Part shown: positions 20,695 through 29,773 of the stretch, piece after piece
How the letters are laid out: each line of letters starts with the position of its first letter
Numbering within the stretch: the first letter of the stretch is position 1
Notes under the pieces: generated by a model
The model's database searches: none
Told to the model about the DNA's origin: nothing
What the model saw: the letters and a program-made list of their open reading frames with translations, nothing else
Position numbers and translations under genes: made by a program
Source: Enterobacterales bacterium CwR94
GTDB taxonomy: Bacteria; Pseudomonadota; Gammaproteobacteria; Enterobacterales; Enterobacteriaceae
Length of the DNA stretch: 64,000 nt
NCBI GenBank assembly: GCA_002837195.1
Contig: KZ478064.1
Location: 1-64,000 of the forward strand
Reading direction: 5' to 3'

Positions 20695-21879
20695 GTGGAA
20701 ACGTTTGACGTCATTGTAATAGGTGCAGGTGCTGCGGGCATGTTTTGTGCTGCTCAGGCAGGGCAGCGCGGACGTCGCGTACTGCTGCTCGACAACGGGA
20801 AAAAGCCGGGCCGAAAAATTTTGATGTCAGGCGGCGGCCGTTGCAACTTCACCAACCTGTATACCGAACCGGCGGCCTATCTGTCGCACAATCCGCATTT
20901 CTGCAAATCGGCGTTGGCGCGCTATACGCAGTGGGACTTTATCGATCTGGTCACGCGCCAGGGTATCGCCTGGCATGAAAAAACGCTGGGTCAGCTATTT
21001 TGCGATGACTCGGCGCAACAAATCGTCGACTTGCTGGTGGCAGAGTGTGAGAAGGGCGGCGTCACCACACGCTTGCGCAGCGAGGTCCTCAGCGTCACGC
21101 GCGAGGAAAACGGCTACCGTTTGCAGCTCAACGGCGACGAGGTACAGGCGGCCAAACTGGTGATTGCCTCCGGTGGGCTTTCGATGCCAGGACTTGGCGC
21201 TTCTCCGTTTGGCTACAAAATTGCGGAGCAGTTTGGCTTAAAAGTGTATCCCACGCGCGCCGGGCTGGTGCCTTTTACGTTACACAAACCGCTGTTAGAA
21301 CAGCTGCAAACGCTGTCGGGCGTTTCTCTTGATACCACGATTACGGCGGAAGACGGCACCCTGTTTAAAGAGGCCATGCTGTTCACCCATCGCGGTTTGT
21401 CAGGGCCTGCGGTATTGCAGATATCCAGCTTCTGGCAGGCGGGCGAGTATGTCAGCGTCGATCTCTCTCCGGCGCAGGAATTGGGGACGCTGCTGGATAA
21501 CGTGCGTGAGGCGCATCCGAATCAAAGCCTGAAAAATACCCTGGCAAAGGTGTTGCCACGTCGATTAGTGGATCTGCTGCAAGAGATGGGGCAAATCCCC
21601 GATGTCACCCTGAAACAGTTGAATAGCAAAGATCAGGCCGCGTTGGTGCAGCACCTGCATCAGTGGCGCGTGCAGCCCAACGGCACGGAAGGGTATCGCA
21701 CCGCCGAAGTGACCTTAGGCGGTATCGACACCCACCAATTGTCGTCAAAAACCATGGAAGCCCGCGATGTACCGGGTTTGTACTTTATCGGCGAAGTGGT
21801 CGACGTCACGGGCTGGTTAGGCGGCTATAACTTCCAATGGGCCTGGAGCTCGGCTTGGGCGTGTGCGCAAGACCTGTAA
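20695..21879 (+). CDS. yhiN: HI0933/YhiN-family flavoprotein
   Basis: This predicted NAD(P)/FAD-dependent oxidoreductase has 394 residues (E. coli YhiN about 400). A Rossmann dinucleotide site, VIVIGAGAAGMFCAAQAGQRG, spans residues 6-26, split as VIVIGAGAAG and MFCAAQAGQRG. The family signature GRKILMSGGGRCNFTNL is at about 39-55, and the C-terminal FAD contact GEVVDVTGWLGGYNFQWAW near 365. The start is GTG 20695; upstream sequence shows only a weak ribosome-binding site. The physiological reaction is not known for the family. Its 3' end, at 21879, is the edge of the fimbrial region. Confidence 0.9.
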   Translation: METFDVIVIGAGAAGMFCAAQAGQRGRRVLLLDNGKKPGRKILMSGGGRCNFTNLYTEPAAYLSHNPHFCKSALARYTQWDFIDLVTRQGIAWHEKTLGQLFCDDSAQQIVDLLVAECEKGGVTTRLRSEVLSVTREENGYRLQLNGDEVQAAKLVIASGGLSMPGLGASPFGYKIAEQFGLKVYPTRAGLVPFTLHKPLLEQLQTLSGVSLDTTITAEDGTLFKEAMLFTHRGLSGPAVLQISSFWQAGEYVSVDLSPAQELGTLLDNVREAHPNQSLKNTLAKVLPRRLVDLLQEMGQIPDVTLKQLNSKDQAALVQHLHQWRVQPNGTEGYRTAEVTLGGIDTHQLSSKTMEARDVPGLYFIGEVVDVTGWLGGYNFQWAWSSAWACAQDL

Positions 21880-21903
21880 GCCGCCGCTTGTAAGGTAACA
21901 CTG

Positions 21904-22692
21904 TCATTCACTGCCTTTATAGGCTGTGCTCAGCGTCTGTTCCAAACTCCAGTTAAAACCGTCATCGTTGATTACGGTATAGTTGACGTTGTTTGACAAC
22001 GCAGCGTCAGCAGAGAGGCTGATGGTTTCCGAAGAAAAGGGTTTCACCACCCTATTTTCGGTGTGCATTTGCCCCGATTCCACCCTGGAAAGTGACATAT
22101 GCCACGGCGTCGGATTTTCAATGCGCAACGTTTTCTCTTTCTCCTGGTTAATCAGAGTAAATTTCAGCTTCTCTGCATCGCTCTGCGTCAATCTGCCGAT
22201 GCCTTGTGGCCTGACAAACACTTTCAAGCGAATTTTTAACGGCAGTAGCACGCGTTGTTCGTTGTCGTTGGTTCGCTGCGTATTGGGTGGAATCTGGAAA
22301 ATATTCAGCCAATACAGGCTTTCACGATCGGCAGGAAGATCATGATTATGGCTAACCACTAATTTGACATTCCGGACCTCGCCCGGCTGCATTTTAAACA
22401 CGGGTGGCGTGGCGATAATCGGCGTCTGTACTTCATCCGGAGGGGCTGTGGGATCCCCCTCGTCTGTCCACGCCTGCACGAGAACCGGCTCTTTCTCTGA
22501 GTTCGCTAACGCCAGCGAGGCAACGGTCTCCCCCGCGTTAAACACCACCCGCGTTTTCTCTACGTTCACGACGGCGTGCGCCTTTATCAGGGTGCAGCAC
22601 AAGGTGATGCAAGCCAGGGCAGCGAGTTTATTGAAAACTGACGACCACTTGTAACTGTGAGTCAATGCTGCCCGCGGTTGCTTTCTGACCAT
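21904..22692 (-). CDS. Fimbrial periplasmic chaperone (second chaperone of operon 1)
   Basis: This PapD-like chaperone folds pilus subunits in the periplasm by donor-strand complementation. The 262 residues include a cleavable signal (hydrophobic FNKLAALACITLCCTLIKAHA), the N-terminal Ig domain with FNAGETVASLALANSEKEPVL, split as FNAGETVASL and ALANSEKEPVL, and the family segment LPADRESLYWLNIFQIPP near residue 125. ATG 22692 is favoured because GGAGGTGAT lies just upstream, even though this makes a 65-bp overlap with the adhesin gene. It is the last gene of operon 1. A second chaperone after the adhesin suggests a subunit-specific role, possibly for the tip adhesin. Confidence 0.9.
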   Translation of the reverse strand: MVRKQPRAALTHSYKWSSVFNKLAALACITLCCTLIKAHAVVNVEKTRVVFNAGETVASLALANSEKEPVLVQAWTDEGDPTAPPDEVQTPIIATPPVFKMQPGEVRNVKLVVSHNHDLPADRESLYWLNIFQIPPNTQRTNDNEQRVLLPLKIRLKVFVRPQGIGRLTQSDAEKLKFTLINQEKEKTLRIENPTPWHMSLSRVESGQMHTENRVVKPFSSETISLSADAALSNNVNYTVINDDGFNWSLEQTLSTAYKGSE

Positions 22693-23950
22693 TAATCACC
22701 TCCAGTGATGCTGTGAAATTTCCCTTAAACGTCGAAATGCCGTCTTCCGAATCCCCCTGATCGGTGGTGATATCTTTATAGGCATACCAACCGGCTGCGT
22801 TACCCGTTGCGGTGGCCTTACTGGCGAGCAATGTCAGGGCTTTGCCTTTCTCATCATAAATACGGATGCCGACGCCGGAGGCAACACCGGGACTGCCATA
22901 GTTGGAATCCAGTAAGTGCGTTAAACCGCTGCCAGAAATCAACCGAAGTTTCTTGGCCGCAGCGACCGCATTAGGCTGTTTCACCAAAAAGCCCATCGCC
23001 ACGTTCGCTGTGTTGTTATTGGATCGGTTCGTGCTCGATATCGCCTTGTCCTCACAGGTCAAATCAATAGAAAAGGGCCGTTGCACGGATTCACCGCTGT
23101 TTAATGCCGCCGAACTCATGGTGGGAAATAAAATAACCGAAGGATAATCTTTGATCCGACAGGCGGCGCCGCGAACGATGGTCACAATGTTATACAGGGA
23201 AAATCCGCCGGGATAATCACCAGGCCAACTGGGGTGATAACGCCCCAAATGTTCTCCGTCCCGGATATTGCTGGTGCCGAGCCCTGGGCCTCGAAACGCA
23301 ATAAGTCCCTGTGGCGGCGATTCATTATAGAAATAATAATTATTGCTATTATTGTATGCTCGGGTCGATGCGGTTTTCAGCACTTCAACATGCACTGCGC
23401 TAAAGGCGGTCACCGGGATATAAATATATTTGTCGTCTTGAATCCATGAGTCGGGCCCCAATTTTCGGGATTTCCAATACGCCGTGTAATATTCCCCGGT
23501 TATCGTATTCGTAAAGCGCACGGCAATATTGCGTGAGGCCGTCAGGTACGCGCCTTCAATATCCTCGGCAGGCGTATCACCCGTCACGTTATAGGTTGAG
23601 TTAGAACCATAAATCTCATACAGCTTATCGGCATCGCCTAAATCACAACGGTATAAAATCGCGTTGGCATTAAAGGGATTATTCGAAGCCGAGGTCAAAA
23701 AGCTGGGCGATGAGGCGGCTAACACGCTACCGGCCGGCAAAAAAGTATTATTCATACTGAGCGATATGACGCTGGGCAGACCTAAATCCCCGTTGCAGGC
23801 AAAACAGGCACCGTTCCAGTTTGAGGCGGTGTAGCCCTTGCTGATTAAGTCGGCACTCAACTGGTTTCTGTTGGTGACTTTCGAACAGTAGGCCTGGACC
23901 AGCGCCGGAAAACTCAAACAGAAGAACAGGATAATATTGATGATTTTCAT
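22628..23950 (-). CDS. Two-domain fimbrial tip adhesin, operon 1
   Basis: The 440-residue secreted protein has a signal peptide ending FPALVQA. The N-terminal region of about 240 residues is Cys-containing (YCSK, ACFACNGDLG), rich in Asn/Tyr, and matches no family I recognise by name. The C-terminal pilin-like domain (from about 265) has a Cys pair framing ACRIKDYPSVILFPTM and DLTCEDKA, and the aliphatic/aromatic end LQVVVSFQ typical of subunits. Length and position after the usher fit a FimH/MrkD-like tip adhesin. The receptor cannot be predicted. Its ATG overlaps the usher stop by 4 bases. Confidence 0.83.
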   Translation of the reverse strand: MKIINIILFFCLSFPALVQAYCSKVTNRNQLSADLISKGYTASNWNGACFACNGDLGLPSVISLSMNNTFLPAGSVLAASSPSFLTSASNNPFNANAILYRCDLGDADKLYEIYGSNSTYNVTGDTPAEDIEGAYLTASRNIAVRFTNTITGEYYTAYWKSRKLGPDSWIQDDKYIYIPVTAFSAVHVEVLKTASTRAYNNSNNYYFYNESPPQGLIAFRGPGLGTSNIRDGEHLGRYHPSWPGDYPGGFSLYNIVTIVRGAACRIKDYPSVILFPTMSSAALNSGESVQRPFSIDLTCEDKAISSTNRSNNNTANVAMGFLVKQPNAVAAAKKLRLISGSGLTHLLDSNYGSPGVASGVGIRIYDEKGKALTLLASKATATGNAAGWYAYKDITTDQGDSEDGISTFKGNFTASLEVINGQKATAGSIDSQLQVVVSFQ

Positions 23951-26523
23951 GATTTTTCTCTCCCGGAAACCGGCTCGCAGGGAAGATCAAGTTGCAGGAT
24001 GTCGCTCTGAGGGTAAGCGGAGAGATCATATTTAATCTCACAGCGCTCATGACGGGCATTTCCCCAGGACACCGACAACGTGCCTGCGCGATCGCTAATC
24101 CGTGCGTAGATTTGGCCTGACTGCCCTACCATGCCGACATACTGGCCTTGATTACCGCGTACATCTGCACCCATTGGAATGATGGCGTTATTTCTCATGC
24201 GGGTATTAATCAGCGTCTGCTGGCCGGTGAGTGTTTCAAACTCCACACGCACCACCGCGCCCGCATACGGCACCACTTTCTGACTGCCGCCTTGAATTTC
24301 AATATTCGGATTCAAGCCTTTAGGATCAAGGCTGATGGTGTTGTAACGGTAAGGTGTCATCGACGGCATAATGGCGTAACCAAAACTGTCGATCACCGCA
24401 CCCTGACCATTTTTCACTTCCGCTCCCGACGCACCTTTGGCTTTCACTAAAGCGAAAGTTTCACTGGCATACGGGCCATAGGTTACGCCGCCAGAGTGCA
24501 GCAACAACGTGCCTGAGGTGCCCAGACCAAACTGTTTGTAGCCACTGCCTTGAGAGTAGGAGCCGCGAAACGCGCCTTTTGAGGTGTTTTGATGAAGCGA
24601 TCCGCCCCAGCTCACCGCGCTGCGTTCCTGGTTAAAGCGTTCGACGCCGCTGTAAACAGAGTAAGAGGTATTGGATTTTTCGCCCAATGAACCGGAAAGT
24701 GCGGTGATTGCGCTTTCTGAGGTCTTATTTCTGAGCAGGTTAAGTGAGACACTCGATCGTGACTTCGACCAATCCAACGGCATAGAGAAGCCGATAGAAA
24801 CCGTATTCTCCGTATACTTATTGCGGTTCTCCGCATATTGCTGGTCGTCGTAGTAATTATTTCGAGTGCTATAGCTGGTGCGCTGTCTGCCAATATTAAT
24901 GTTATAGCTGAGCATCTCGTAATTATTGCTGTAGCCAAACTGCAACTGCGTGATACGGGATTTATTGCCGTAGTAGTCAGAGGTACTGGCATTCAGTGAC
25001 AAAGAACCAAACTCGTTAAAGCTCTGGCTGATTGTTGCACTGAACTGATTCTTTTGATTCAGGGTATCGGAAAAATAGCCCTCAGGCTGGTGGGCATAAC
25101 GCCTGACGCCTAAAACGTCCTACAGATCGCGAAAGCCCTGGGTTGAGTAGCGATAGGCAACCAGTGTCAGATTTGTCCCCGAGGTAAAGGCTTTACTGTA
25201 ATTGCCCTCTGCTCGCCAACCTGATTGTCTCTGCTGGTTTTCAGCCACCGCGTGAGAATAGGTGGCATTGACCCCGATGGCCCCGTATTGCGTCGCGATA
25301 ACGCCACCCAACAGATAGGCTTCGTAGTCTTTGGCGAGTCTGATACCGGCGTTGCCGGTTAAGGTATTACTGATCCCCCGCTGGATAATACCTTCCAGAA
25401 AATTATTGTTAACGCTGTTGTATTTACGCACTTTGCCGAGTGCCAACTCGTAGTTCCACATGCCCGGACGGATAGAGTCGGGTACTGCGGCATAAGGAAC
25501 GACAAAGGAAGAGGTCTCACCATTCGCCTCGATCACCGTGACCTGTAAGTCACCCTGGCCGCTGGTGTTATTCAAATCATCGATCACATAAGGGCCTGGC
25601 GGCACTGTGGCTTCGAAGATTTTACTGCCGAGTTGATGTATTAATACGCGCGCTGTGGTTTTGGCAACACCACGGACTTCTGGGGCGTAGCCGCGTCTCC
25701 CTTGCGGGATCATGCGGGTATCATTGGCGACTTTAACACCGGTAAATGAGAGGCTGCCAAACAGGCTGCTGTAGGTGTAGCTATCGCCCAGCGTTAACCG
25801 GGAATTGATGAACGGCAGCGGGCGTTGAGCACTGGATTGCACACTGCGCCATTTACTCATTTTGCTGGTGCTGTTTTTAGAGTAGGTCAGGTTTGATTGG
25901 TTTCTTAACTGCCAAAGTCCAATATTGGTACCGCTGCTGAGGCCACTCCACAGGTTTTTTGTCATGTAGCCTCCTTCATTTTTGGTCTGATAGTAATTCG
26001 TGTTGTGCTTGATAAATAAGCCCGCCACACCGCTATCCCATTCAGAAAGCGGTACATAGCCGCGCGGTTGTTGATAAAGGTAAACCTGGGGGATCTGTAA
26101 TTTTAGCTTTAAGGTGGAGGCCTCAAAATCCCACGGTGAATGGCGTGAAAGAGCAGAAAACAGCACACAGTCGTCTGTGGGATTTTTGACAACGGGTATC
26201 GCGGATTTCAGATGAAATTTATCCACGTCTTGCTGGCGTAAACAGGGTTCTGTCGCGACACGCTTTCCGTCGGCAGCGGCTCTAAATTGCACCGTTGCAT
26301 TTTCGGTGATCAATTTATCGTTGAGATAAAGATCAACCTGATAATCGCCTGGTTCAGGGGTATCCTTCGCTGCATTGAGCTTGGACAAATTCATCATGAT
26401 CCCTGATCCTTCCAGTAAAGAAGGATCAAAGTAATAGTCTTCCGCCTGCGCAAAGGGGAGATAACTGGACACAATACTGAGTGTCAAAAGCGATAATGTT
26501 CTACTGTGTAATGGTATATTCAT
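23947..26523 (-). pseudogene. Outer-membrane fimbrial usher, operon 1, interrupted by an in-frame amber codon
   Basis: The usher is the outer-membrane assembly channel for pili. The reading frame begins at 26523 with a signal peptide ending LPFAQA, then DYYFDPSLLEGSG, typical of the mature start. It runs 467 codons to a TAG at 25122-25120. The same frame continues without any indel from the next codon (DVLGVRRYAHQPEGYFSD) to 23947, ending with the CTD and a Cys pair (RHERCEIKYDL ... DLPCEPV). The stop falls inside the beta-barrel, after YRYSTQGFRDL. Total length would be 858 residues, normal for the family. A substitution such as CAG to TAG is the simplest explanation; without suppression no functional usher would be made. 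Confidence 0.85.
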
Positions 26524-27265
26524 GACTCACTTTCGCTCCCTGATCATTGATGTACTCAATCAATGCCGTTAATTTTTTTAAAGAGGTTATCTCTTTAAAT
26601 TCCACACTCTCTTGTGAAAACGGAGAAATCATGTTTGCAGACTTGGCGTGCTGAATACCCTGCTGTTTTATTTTTACCGTAGCGATTGAAACATAAAAGG
26701 GGGAATCGTTATGAATAACAATTCGTGATCCCTGTGTACCAGATGTCCCCGTCACTCGTATTTCATTGTTTAGATTTGCGATGCGGTCCGCAATCGCAAC
26801 CGGGCGATAAAAGAGTTTTACGCGGTTTTTAACGAGCACCAGCAACTGATTGCTTTTTTGTTTATCCTTATCACCGATATTCGTGGGTGGGATCTGCAAG
26901 AAGTTAAAGTAGAACACGGACTCTCTGTCTTGCGGTAAAACCTGTGAGCCGTTATAGGTCATTCGCAAAATTTGCCCTGCATTTTCGGCAATCTTAAAAA
27001 TGCTTGGTGAGGCAGTAAAAGGCGCATGGCTTGTTGAGGGTTTTGATTCGGCATCCCCGTCGTCCAACCAAGTTTGTACTGCGTAGGGGATCGCATCGTT
27101 ATTAAAAAACTCAACATTAATCGCGTTTTTATTTGAAGGGTAGATAATGCGATTACCAATCATCGTGACACTACTCAGGGCTTCAGAGGACACAAGGATT
27201 AATAAGGCAATGCTAAAAAATTGAATGCGGGATAAGCCTTTTTTTAAGAACATCACGTTATTCAT
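26501..27265 (-). CDS. Fimbrial periplasmic chaperone (first chaperone of operon 1)
   Basis: This 254-residue PapD-like chaperone has a signal peptide (FFSIALLILVSSEALS), a first Ig domain with RIIYPSNKNAINVEFFNND, the signature QDRESVFYFNFLQIPPTN near residue 112, and VKLFYRPVAI near residue 152. It is placed between major pilin and usher, the usual position, and overlaps the usher start by 23 bases. An alternative start lies at the in-frame ATG 27253; neither has a strong ribosome-binding site. It differs clearly from the second chaperone of the same operon. Confidence 0.9.
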   Translation of the reverse strand: MNNVMFLKKGLSRIQFFSIALLILVSSEALSSVTMIGNRIIYPSNKNAINVEFFNNDAIPYAVQTWLDDGDAESKPSTSHAPFTASPSIFKIAENAGQILRMTYNGSQVLPQDRESVFYFNFLQIPPTNIGDKDKQKSNQLLVLVKNRVKLFYRPVAIADRIANLNNEIRVTGTSGTQGSRIVIHNDSPFYVSIATVKIKQQGIQHAKSANMISPFSQESVEFKEITSLKKLTALIEYINDQGAKVSHEYTITQ

Positions 27266-27303
27266 CTTATGTAATAAAGGGCATCAGAAAAGACAGGCGT
27301 GGC

Positions 27304-27329
27304 AAAAAAGGATGCCTGTTAATCAGGCA
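27304..27329 (-). terminator. Attenuating stem-loop after the operon 1 major pilin
   Basis: On the minus strand TGCCTG-ATTAA-CAGGCA is followed by TCCTTTTTT, 20 bases after the pilin stop. Partial termination, or 3'-end protection, here would make pilin mRNA exceed that of the assembly genes, a familiar device in fimbrial operons. Confidence 0.75.
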
Positions 27330-27348
27330 CCCCACGCTTATCTAAGAA

Positions 27349-27888
27349 TTACAGATAGGAAATAGCGTATTCAACGGTGGCAGCTACAGTACCTGCTGTC
27401 GCTTGTCCGGTTGCATAGTATTGAACAGAATAGGTTGCTGTTTTTTCAGTGTCGCCAACGTCTAAAGACAGATCGCCTTTTTCACTTTTCCATGTAGAGC
27501 TTAAGTCGATATCTTTACCATCAACATCCAGCAGTTGCAGGTTTACATTCTTAGCCGTACCGGTGTTTTTCAAGGTTCCCTTGTTGGCGGTATCAACCAT
27601 ATTACCGGAGAAAACGGTTTTGATTTGTGTTGCCTGTGTTGCAGCGTCACAGCCATTTACCGAAATATCAAACGTTGCTGTTCCGGCAGAAACACCGACT
27701 GCAGAGAGCGTTTTTGTTGATACGGTAGGCAATAAAATCACAGGTTTTGAATCGCCGTTAATAGATACGGAACACGTTTGATCGGTGACTTCACCCTGGA
27801 AAGAGATGGTGTTATCGGAAACGGCAAATGCACCGGCGGAATAGGTTGCGATAGCGAAAGCACTGCTGAGTAGAATTTTGGTTTTCAT
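27349..27888 (-). CDS. Major fimbrial subunit, operon 1
   Basis: The 179-residue pilin of the type 1/F17 class has a signal peptide ending AGAFA, an N-terminal donor strand (SDNTISFQGEVTDQTC), a disulfide pair (TCSVSING and VNGCDAAT), and the C-terminal beta-zipper pattern VAATVEYAISYL with penultimate aromatic residue. The ATG follows GGAGAAGC. As the first gene of the operon it is followed by an attenuating stem-loop. Its promoter must lie in 27889-28289. Confidence 0.93.
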   Translation of the reverse strand: MKTKILLSSAFAIATYSAGAFAVSDNTISFQGEVTDQTCSVSINGDSKPVILLPTVSTKTLSAVGVSAGTATFDISVNGCDAATQATQIKTVFSGNMVDTANKGTLKNTGTAKNVNLQLLDVDGKDIDLSSTWKSEKGDLSLDVGDTEKTATYSVQYYATGQATAGTVAATVEYAISYL

Positions 27889-28289
27889 ACTGCTTCTCCA
27901 TTTGTTTTAAAACGACATCCATTTGTTAAAATATCTGCGTGCAGAGTTAGCAGCGTAAACCGATCGTGTCCGAGTCGTGTCTCAACTGCTGCGGACATGA
28001 TAACGAAAATTCAGATGAGCGATGCATTGTATCGCTCATTTATGTAAATAAAGAATTTTAATCTGTTAATTCGGTTTTTAATCCTCAGCGTTGGAGTTTT
28101 GAGCTTGCAAACTGGGGCTTATAGCTTTTAATTTCTTGATTAAGATTATAAGGGCTGGCTTAAGATTTACATGAGAATGTAGAATAAACATGCCCTTTTC
28201 TCATAAAATTTTTTATGAGCATTGATGGTTTTTTCCTTATTTAAACCGATGCGCTGCAGAGAGCACAAATTCAGGAAAACGATGACCTG
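27889..28289. promoter_or_regulatory. AT-rich upstream region of fimbrial operon 1
   Basis: This 401-bp non-coding stretch lies between the regulator pair and the major pilin gene. It is AT-rich, especially 28030-28230, which is typical of H-NS-silenced, activator-dependent fimbrial promoters. I see no flanking inverted repeats of a fimS-type invertible element and no unambiguous -35/-10 pair. Confidence 0.5.
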
Positions 28290-28778
28290 TCAGTTATCGC
28301 AGGTCATAACAAAGAGCGGTACGTTGTTGGTAGAGATCAATGTGCCGTCAGGTTCAAATGATTTCAGGATAAATGCACTGTTTTCTCCGTCCTTGACACC
28401 AAGGTAGGCCAGTAACATTCCATGCTGTTGAATAGGGATACTGTTGTCATCAACGCTGGTGGCGATGTTTCTCAGCAATAATATATTTTTTGAACGTGTG
28501 TAGGAGAAAGCGATTTTTCCTGTTAATGATTGATCCTTATTCATTCTTTCCGTGTAGGCAATCAGACCATTATTATCTGCAAAGAAATAAAGGTACATCC
28601 CTATCTCGGCACGTTGATTGTCATTAATGATGTTGAAGCTGGCTTTGCAGAGAGCCGAAGCAGGTACGTTATCTCTGTGCTTGTTATGCTGAACGTAATG
28701 CCATAAGAGCACAATAATCCCCATGGAAGATACTGCGAGAAAGGATAAGAGGACCGCTCTGTATTTGCCTTGTATCAT
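28290..28778 (-). CDS. Small membrane partner of the ToxR-like regulator (PsaF/ToxS-like)
   Basis: The 162-residue protein has a single N-terminal membrane segment (about 6-26, RAVLLSFLAVSSMGIIVLLW) and a periplasmic remainder with a Cys pair (LCKASF and VMTCDN). I chose ATG 28778 because GGAGGA precedes it and its ATG overlaps the TGA of the regulator gene (ATGA); an upstream in-frame start at 28817 lacks this support. Pairing with a one-TM winged-helix regulator matches PsaE/PsaF, MyfE/MyfF and ToxR/ToxS, where the small protein stabilises or activates the regulator. The homology is inferred from architecture, not from a database match. Confidence 0.65.
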   Translation of the reverse strand: MIQGKYRAVLLSFLAVSSMGIIVLLWHYVQHNKHRDNVPASALCKASFNIINDNQRAEIGMYLYFFADNNGLIAYTERMNKDQSLTGKIAFSYTRSKNILLLRNIATSVDDNSIPIQQHGMLLAYLGVKDGENSAFILKSFEPDGTLISTNNVPLFVMTCDN

Positions 28779-29566
28779 TGTGCTTCCTCCGGGTGGTACT
28801 TCACAATGTTGACGCAATTCTCAAGTGATTTTGTGACTTGATTAACCTTGCAGTGATAAATAAGAGTGCTTAATTTATTTCTTATATAATGTATTTCAGC
28901 ATGGCTGTTACAGTTAAAATAGCTGTTTTGGAGCAGGGATTGTATCTCGCCCGTATCAGTGTATTCCCCACCATAAGCCTCTATTTTTACCCCCATGCTA
29001 TTGATCGGTTTGTCAATGATGAAGATGTCACATTTTTCTATTTTCCCGGGAAAGAGTGGAATTTTTACCTTTCTTAAACTGAGATTGATAAAAAGAAAGA
29101 CGATTAAAACGGCAATAGTGGTGAGGAGTATCAGTCCCTGCTTCAGGGTTAGCAGGCGTTGAAAATAAGAACGCAAGGAAAGGGAATGGCCAGCATGCTG
29201 GGTTAAGAGTGCGTTCTCGGTTGGAGAGGGAGTTTCAACAGATTTTATGACATCGGCTTCAAGAATAAAGCCTATTTTGGGCAGTGTTCTGATAATGTCT
29301 TGCAGGCCAAGATCAGATAATAATCTTCTAATGAGAGAAATGTAGTGATACAAATTATTGGTCGATGGAGCGAAGCCTTCCTTCTCCCATACTTCATACA
29401 AAATGGCTTCTTTTGTTACTGGTTCGCCGTTTCTTAATATCAAAAATGTTAATAAACGTCCCCCTGCTGCAGGGAGTGATGTTTTTTCTTCAACATTGTT
29501 TTGATGCGTTAAGGTTAACTCTGCACTGTTAAATTCAACGCATTGGTTAATCACGTAGACAGTCAT
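28775..29566 (-). CDS. Membrane-bound winged-helix regulator (ToxR/CadC/PsaE-like)
   Basis: The 263-residue protein has three parts. A cytoplasmic OmpR/PhoB-type winged helix spans about residues 10-105, with SLPAAGGRLLTFLILRNGE, TKEAILYEVW and a recognition-helix region STNNLYHYISLIRRLLSDLG. One membrane helix lies at about 143-163. The periplasmic domain has four cysteines (EKCDIF, YFNCNSH, IYHCKVN, LENCVNI) that could form disulfides. It is translationally coupled to the downstream membrane partner gene. Placed upstream of fimbrial operon 1 on the same strand, it most likely controls that operon in response to an envelope signal. It has no receiver domain. Confidence 0.8.
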   Translation of the reverse strand: MTVYVINQCVEFNSAELTLTHQNNVEEKTSLPAAGGRLLTFLILRNGEPVTKEAILYEVWEKEGFAPSTNNLYHYISLIRRLLSDLGLQDIIRTLPKIGFILEADVIKSVETPSPTENALLTQHAGHSLSLRSYFQRLLTLKQGLILLTTIAVLIVFLFINLSLRKVKIPLFPGKIEKCDIFIIDKPINSMGVKIEAYGGEYTDTGEIQSLLQNSYFNCNSHAEIHYIRNKLSTLIYHCKVNQVTKSLENCVNIVKYHPEEAQ

Positions 29567-29773
29567 GACAGTCCTTTCTAACTGATGTGAAAAATTGAGT
29601 TGGTGTAGTATTGATAAATACGGTCAGTAAAATACGCGTCCCCTGGATATCCGGCAGGACATGATACATAACTCTATTATCTGAGGAAAAGAGAAAATAT
29701 TTTTCTGTTGGCGCGCTGCGATTAAAAATAATAGGAAAAATGCTTTATCACAGAGATGATTTTTGTTAAAAAT

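Noticed and set aside
24990-25130. A frameshift as the cause of the split usher
   Set aside because: Both parts are in the same frame, and the intervening codons translate to normal usher sequence; only a stop codon separates them.
27889-28289. fimS-like invertible promoter of fimbrial operon 1
   Set aside because: I could find no pair of short inverted repeats flanking the region and no recombinase gene nearby.
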